The notes under the pieces were generated by a model. It did not search any database. It saw nothing but the letters and a program-made list of their open reading frames with translations, and was not told where the DNA came from. Positions 61,914-64,000 of a DNA stretch of 64,000 nucleotides are shown in pieces. Source of the stretch: an uncultured Spirochaetales bacterium (GTDB lineage Bacteria; Spirochaetota; Spirochaetia; Sphaerochaetales; Sphaerochaetaceae); assembly GCA_944392695.1 (NCBI GenBank), contig CALXXN010000004.1, positions 1 through 64,000 of the forward strand, in the 5' to 3' direction. Position 1 is the stretch's first letter, and each line of letters begins with the position of its first letter. Made by a program: the position numbers and the translations under genes.

Positions 61914-62450
61914 ATGGAGATAAGAAGCACAGACAGGGAAGGCTTCAGGCTGGTGTACGGCAAGTGCTATCCGGTCCTGGTCAAGATCTGTTACCACATC
62001 ACTTACGACATGGATGTGGCTGAGGACCTGGTCCAGGAGGCGTTTGAGCGTTTCTACCTGAAGAACATGGGCTTCCCCTCCGAGGATGATGCCAAGTACT
62101 GGCTGATCCGGGTCGCGAAGAACCTGGCCCTCAACCATGTGCGGCGTTCCAAGAGGGAAGGCGCCATGGTCGACAAGGTCAAGGCCGCCGCTGTCACCAA
62201 GCCTTCAGCAGGTCATGATGGTGAACGCCTGCTGATGGAAGGGGAGACGGTCAAGGAGGTCAGGGCGGCGATCAAGGCGCTGCCTGAGAACCTCAGGATG
62301 GTGATCATACTCAAGGAGTATGGCCATCTTGACTACAAGGCGATTGGACGTGTCCTTGGCATCAGCGAGGGCAATGTGAAGATCCGGGTGCACCGGGCGC
62401 GCAAGAAGCTCGAGGAGTCCCTGTCAGGAGATGAAGGCTATGTGTATTGA
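61914..62450 (+). CDS. ECF-type RNA polymerase sigma factor
   Basis: The 178-residue protein has the two DNA-binding parts of sigma70 family group 4: region 2 (VAEDLVQEAFERFYLKN, YWLIRVAKNLALNHVRRSKR) and region 4 (LPENLRMVIILKEYGHLDYKAIGRVLGISEGNVKIRVHRARKKL). It should direct transcription in response to a signal, held by the anti-sigma factor encoded next. The two genes overlap by 11 bases, so their synthesis is coupled. What it senses cannot be told, but the envelope-rich gene content suggests an envelope signal. No good ribosome site is visible. Confidence 0.93.
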   Translation: MEIRSTDREGFRLVYGKCYPVLVKICYHITYDMDVAEDLVQEAFERFYLKNMGFPSEDDAKYWLIRVAKNLALNHVRRSKREGAMVDKVKAAAVTKPSAGHDGERLLMEGETVKEVRAAIKALPENLRMVIILKEYGHLDYKAIGRVLGISEGNVKIRVHRARKKLEESLSGDEGYVY

Positions 62451-62973
62451 TGAGGCTTTGTTGTCAACTTACCTGGATGGTGAACTGAAGGAGCCATACA
62501 AGAGCCAGACCGAGGAGCACCTCTCCCATTGCGCCGCCTGCAGGGCACGCCTGGAGAAGCTCAAGGCGCTGGGACAGCTGCTTGAGGCGGACAGCATCGA
62601 TGAGGTGGAGCTTTCACGCGCCAAGGAGAAGACAGCTGGCATACTTGAGGGCAAGTTCTTTGTCGAAGGTGGCAAGAAGCCATCCTTCCTGCGCCGCCGT
62701 ATCGAGATGGGGCTTGGAAGCATGGTGACCGCAGCGGCAGGCCTTGTCGTCGTCTTCATCGGAGGCTTTGTACTCTTTGGCAGCTCGCGTGCCCAGACAA
62801 GCGAGATCATACCCTCCTACACGGTCAATGCGGACAGCGCGAATGTGCACTTCGTATCGAGCCCACAGCAGGGTCTCGACGCCTATTCGCTTGAAGAGAT
62901 ACTCAGCTATCTCGACAGCCGTGGCTACAATGTCGACATCTCCCTCAAGGGTGTGCAGCCCATAGGACAGTAA
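62440..62973 (+). CDS. Anti-sigma factor with zinc finger and one membrane helix
   Basis: The 177-residue protein starts at the ATG at 62440, with AGGAG about 12 bases upstream (a second ATG at 62431 is too close to it). The N-terminal zf-HC2 domain has the His-x3-Cys-x2-Cys zinc site (HLSHCAAC) of ZAS anti-sigma factors. A membrane helix follows at about 94-115 (MVTAAAGLVVVFIGGFVLF), then a periplasmic tail of about 60 residues with no known domain. It should sequester the upstream sigma factor at the inner membrane. Confidence 0.9.
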   Translation: MCIDEALLSTYLDGELKEPYKSQTEEHLSHCAACRARLEKLKALGQLLEADSIDEVELSRAKEKTAGILEGKFFVEGGKKPSFLRRRIEMGLGSMVTAAAGLVVVFIGGFVLFGSSRAQTSEIIPSYTVNADSANVHFVSSPQQGLDAYSLEEILSYLDSRGYNVDISLKGVQPIGQ

Positions 62974-63013
62974 GACAGGTACGAGAGATTACAGCCTACG
63001 GCTTTTGTGTTAT

Positions 63014-63048
63014 ACTCCTTCCAGAAACACGGAAGGAGTTTTTGTTTT
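63014..63048 (+). terminator. Terminator hairpin holding the next gene's ribosome site
   Basis: A 9-bp perfect stem ACTCCTTCC/GGAAGGAGT with an 8-base loop is followed by TTTTGTTTT. AAGGAG within its 3' arm is the Shine-Dalgarno of the gene starting at 63049, ten bases later. Confidence 0.85.
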
Positions 63049-64000
63049 ATGGATTTGACATCGAAGTACCTGGGCCTCAGCCTAAGGAACCCCATCATAG
63101 CAGCATCCAGCCCCTTGACCCGTTCAATCGACGCCTTGAAGCGCTGTGAGGATGCCGGAGCTGGAGCCGTCGTCCTGAAATCCATCTTTGAGGAACAGAT
63201 CGAGGCCCAGACCGACCGTGACAGGGCGGCAAGCGAGGACTTCCTCAGCCATTCTGACGCAGCTGAGTACTTCGAAGCTGTCAGCAGGGATTATTATATC
63301 AACCAGTATCTCGAGCTTGTGAGGAAGGCCAAGTCCTCACTCTCGATCCCGGTGATCGCCTCGATCAACTGCGCTTCTCTTTCCTCCTGGACCGGATACA
63401 TCTCCTCATTCAGTGAGGCTGGTGCTGATGCGATCGAGCTCAACTACTACCCGATAGCGGCAGATGCTGACACAGAGGGCAGGACGGTGGACAAGCGCCT
63501 TATCGATTTCGCACTTGCGGCACGCAAGGCGACGGACACACCCATCGCGATCAAGATCGGCTACAAGTATTCATCACTTGCCAACATCATGCGCTCATTG
63601 GACAAGGCCGGCGTTGATGGCATCGTTATCTTCAACCGCTTCTTCCGCCCTGATATAGACATAGACACGATGAGCCTCTCAAAGGCCTCCAACCCGCTCT
63701 CTGACAGTGGGGAGTACGCGGAGAGCCTGCGCTGGACCGCCTTGATGAGCGCCGAGCTTGGTTGCGACATCTGCGCTTCCACGGGGATCCACGACGCCCA
63801 GACGGTGATCAAGCTGCTCCTCGCCGGGGCTGCCGCCTGCCAGGTCTGCTCTGCCGCGGTAAAAGACATCAACATCTTCGGCAAGATGGCCGATGGGCTT
63901 TCGTCATGGATGGAGGAGAAGGGCTTCTCTTCGATAGCCGGTTTCCGTGGCCGCTTGGCACAGGAGAGGATCGCTGATGGCGCCCTCTGGGAGAGGACAC
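63049..64000 (+). CDS. Dihydroorotate dehydrogenase-like protein (3' end outside window)
   Basis: The frame is open to the last base (317 codons visible). It is a TIM-barrel flavoprotein of the dihydroorotate dehydrogenase-like family: MDLTSKYLGLSLRNPIIAASSPLT, AGAGAVVLKSIFEEQIE, IPVIASINCAS, AIELNYYPIA, IAIKIGYKYS, and the phosphate-binding DICASTGIHDAQTVIKLLLAGAAACQVCSA. True PyrD has NLSCPN-type segments with a catalytic Cys or Ser after strand 4; here the matching place reads LNYYPIAADAD with neither at the usual spot. So it may catalyse a different pyrimidine or pyruvate-type redox reaction. Confidence 0.8.
   Translation, partial: MDLTSKYLGLSLRNPIIAASSPLTRSIDALKRCEDAGAGAVVLKSIFEEQIEAQTDRDRAASEDFLSHSDAAEYFEAVSRDYYINQYLELVRKAKSSLSIPVIASINCASLSSWTGYISSFSEAGADAIELNYYPIAADADTEGRTVDKRLIDFALAARKATDTPIAIKIGYKYSSLANIMRSLDKAGVDGIVIFNRFFRPDIDIDTMSLSKASNPLSDSGEYAESLRWTALMSAELGCDICASTGIHDAQTVIKLLLAGAAACQVCSAAVKDINIFGKMADGLSSWMEEKGFSSIAGFRGRLAQERIADGALWERT

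Overview
The window looks like a chromosomal segment of a spirochaete, probably from the Sphaerochaeta/Treponema side of the phylum and possibly gut-associated; this is an inference. The supporting evidence is a class I (archaeal-type) lysyl-tRNA synthetase, which is characteristic of spirochaetes, a very large number of lipobox-bearing lipoproteins with tolerant LxxC boxes, and several small outer-membrane barrel proteins. The gene density is high: many neighbours overlap by ATGA or share stop codons. The core genes are moderately GC-rich, while a few segments (about 11.8-18.4 kb, 47-50 kb and 51.5-52.6 kb) are visibly richer in A and T.

Layout. 0-1.5 kb: tail of an alpha/beta hydrolase, a tRNA-Asn with a good promoter, a small possibly frameshifted lipoprotein gene and a TnpB remnant. 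1.5-7.5 kb: a leftward group (a hypothetical gene, phosphohexomutase, galE, dpaL) divergent from a 23S-rRNA-type methyltransferase with a long Arg/Asp/Tyr-rich repeat tail. 8-12 kb: a membrane-anchored thioredoxin with CcdA, convergent with the mtaD-mtnA salvage pair. 11.8-18.4 kb: a giant 2183-residue STAND NTPase with TPRs, isolated between housekeeping genes and a candidate for a new defence or signalling protein. 18.5-25.5 kb: acyl-CoA synthetase, class I LysRS and a heterodimeric ABC exporter. 25.7-28 kb: an Rpn-type nuclease and an AlbA_2/ATPase regulator with a tandem-repeat linker. 28-35 kb: nth, a hypothetical gene, rpmB, thrA (with a kinase domain that has lost its active-site motifs), thrC, a MATE exporter and a tiny Cys-rich membrane protein.

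35-51.4 kb is the most distinctive block. Eight exported proteins, most of them modular Ig/FN3-type lipoproteins and two of them likely outer-membrane barrels, lie in two divergent sets. A leftward pair (37972 and 35081 genes) is divergent from a rightward four-gene operon whose junctions are all ATGA overlaps (39963-46880). A leftward single lipoprotein (46939) is divergent from a rightward lipoprotein plus barrel pair (48274, 50156). Both divergent intergenic regions carry the same 30-bp inverted repeat (ATCGAACAW-N12-WTGTTCGAT), which strongly suggests a common regulator and a shared function at the cell surface.

51.5-64 kb: a DUF4365-type nuclease-like gene inserted between two copies of one hairpin, galK, recQ, a broken Rpn gene, ackA, an envelope protein of unknown function, murB, cysS, an ECF sigma/anti-sigma pair and a dihydroorotate-dehydrogenase-like gene that runs off the window. 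galE and galK are in separate places, and with the phosphohexomutase they imply Leloir galactose use. thrA-thrC give threonine synthesis, ackA acetate fermentation.

Several genes without a Shine-Dalgarno have a -10-like box 5-9 nt before the start codon, which suggests leaderless transcripts.
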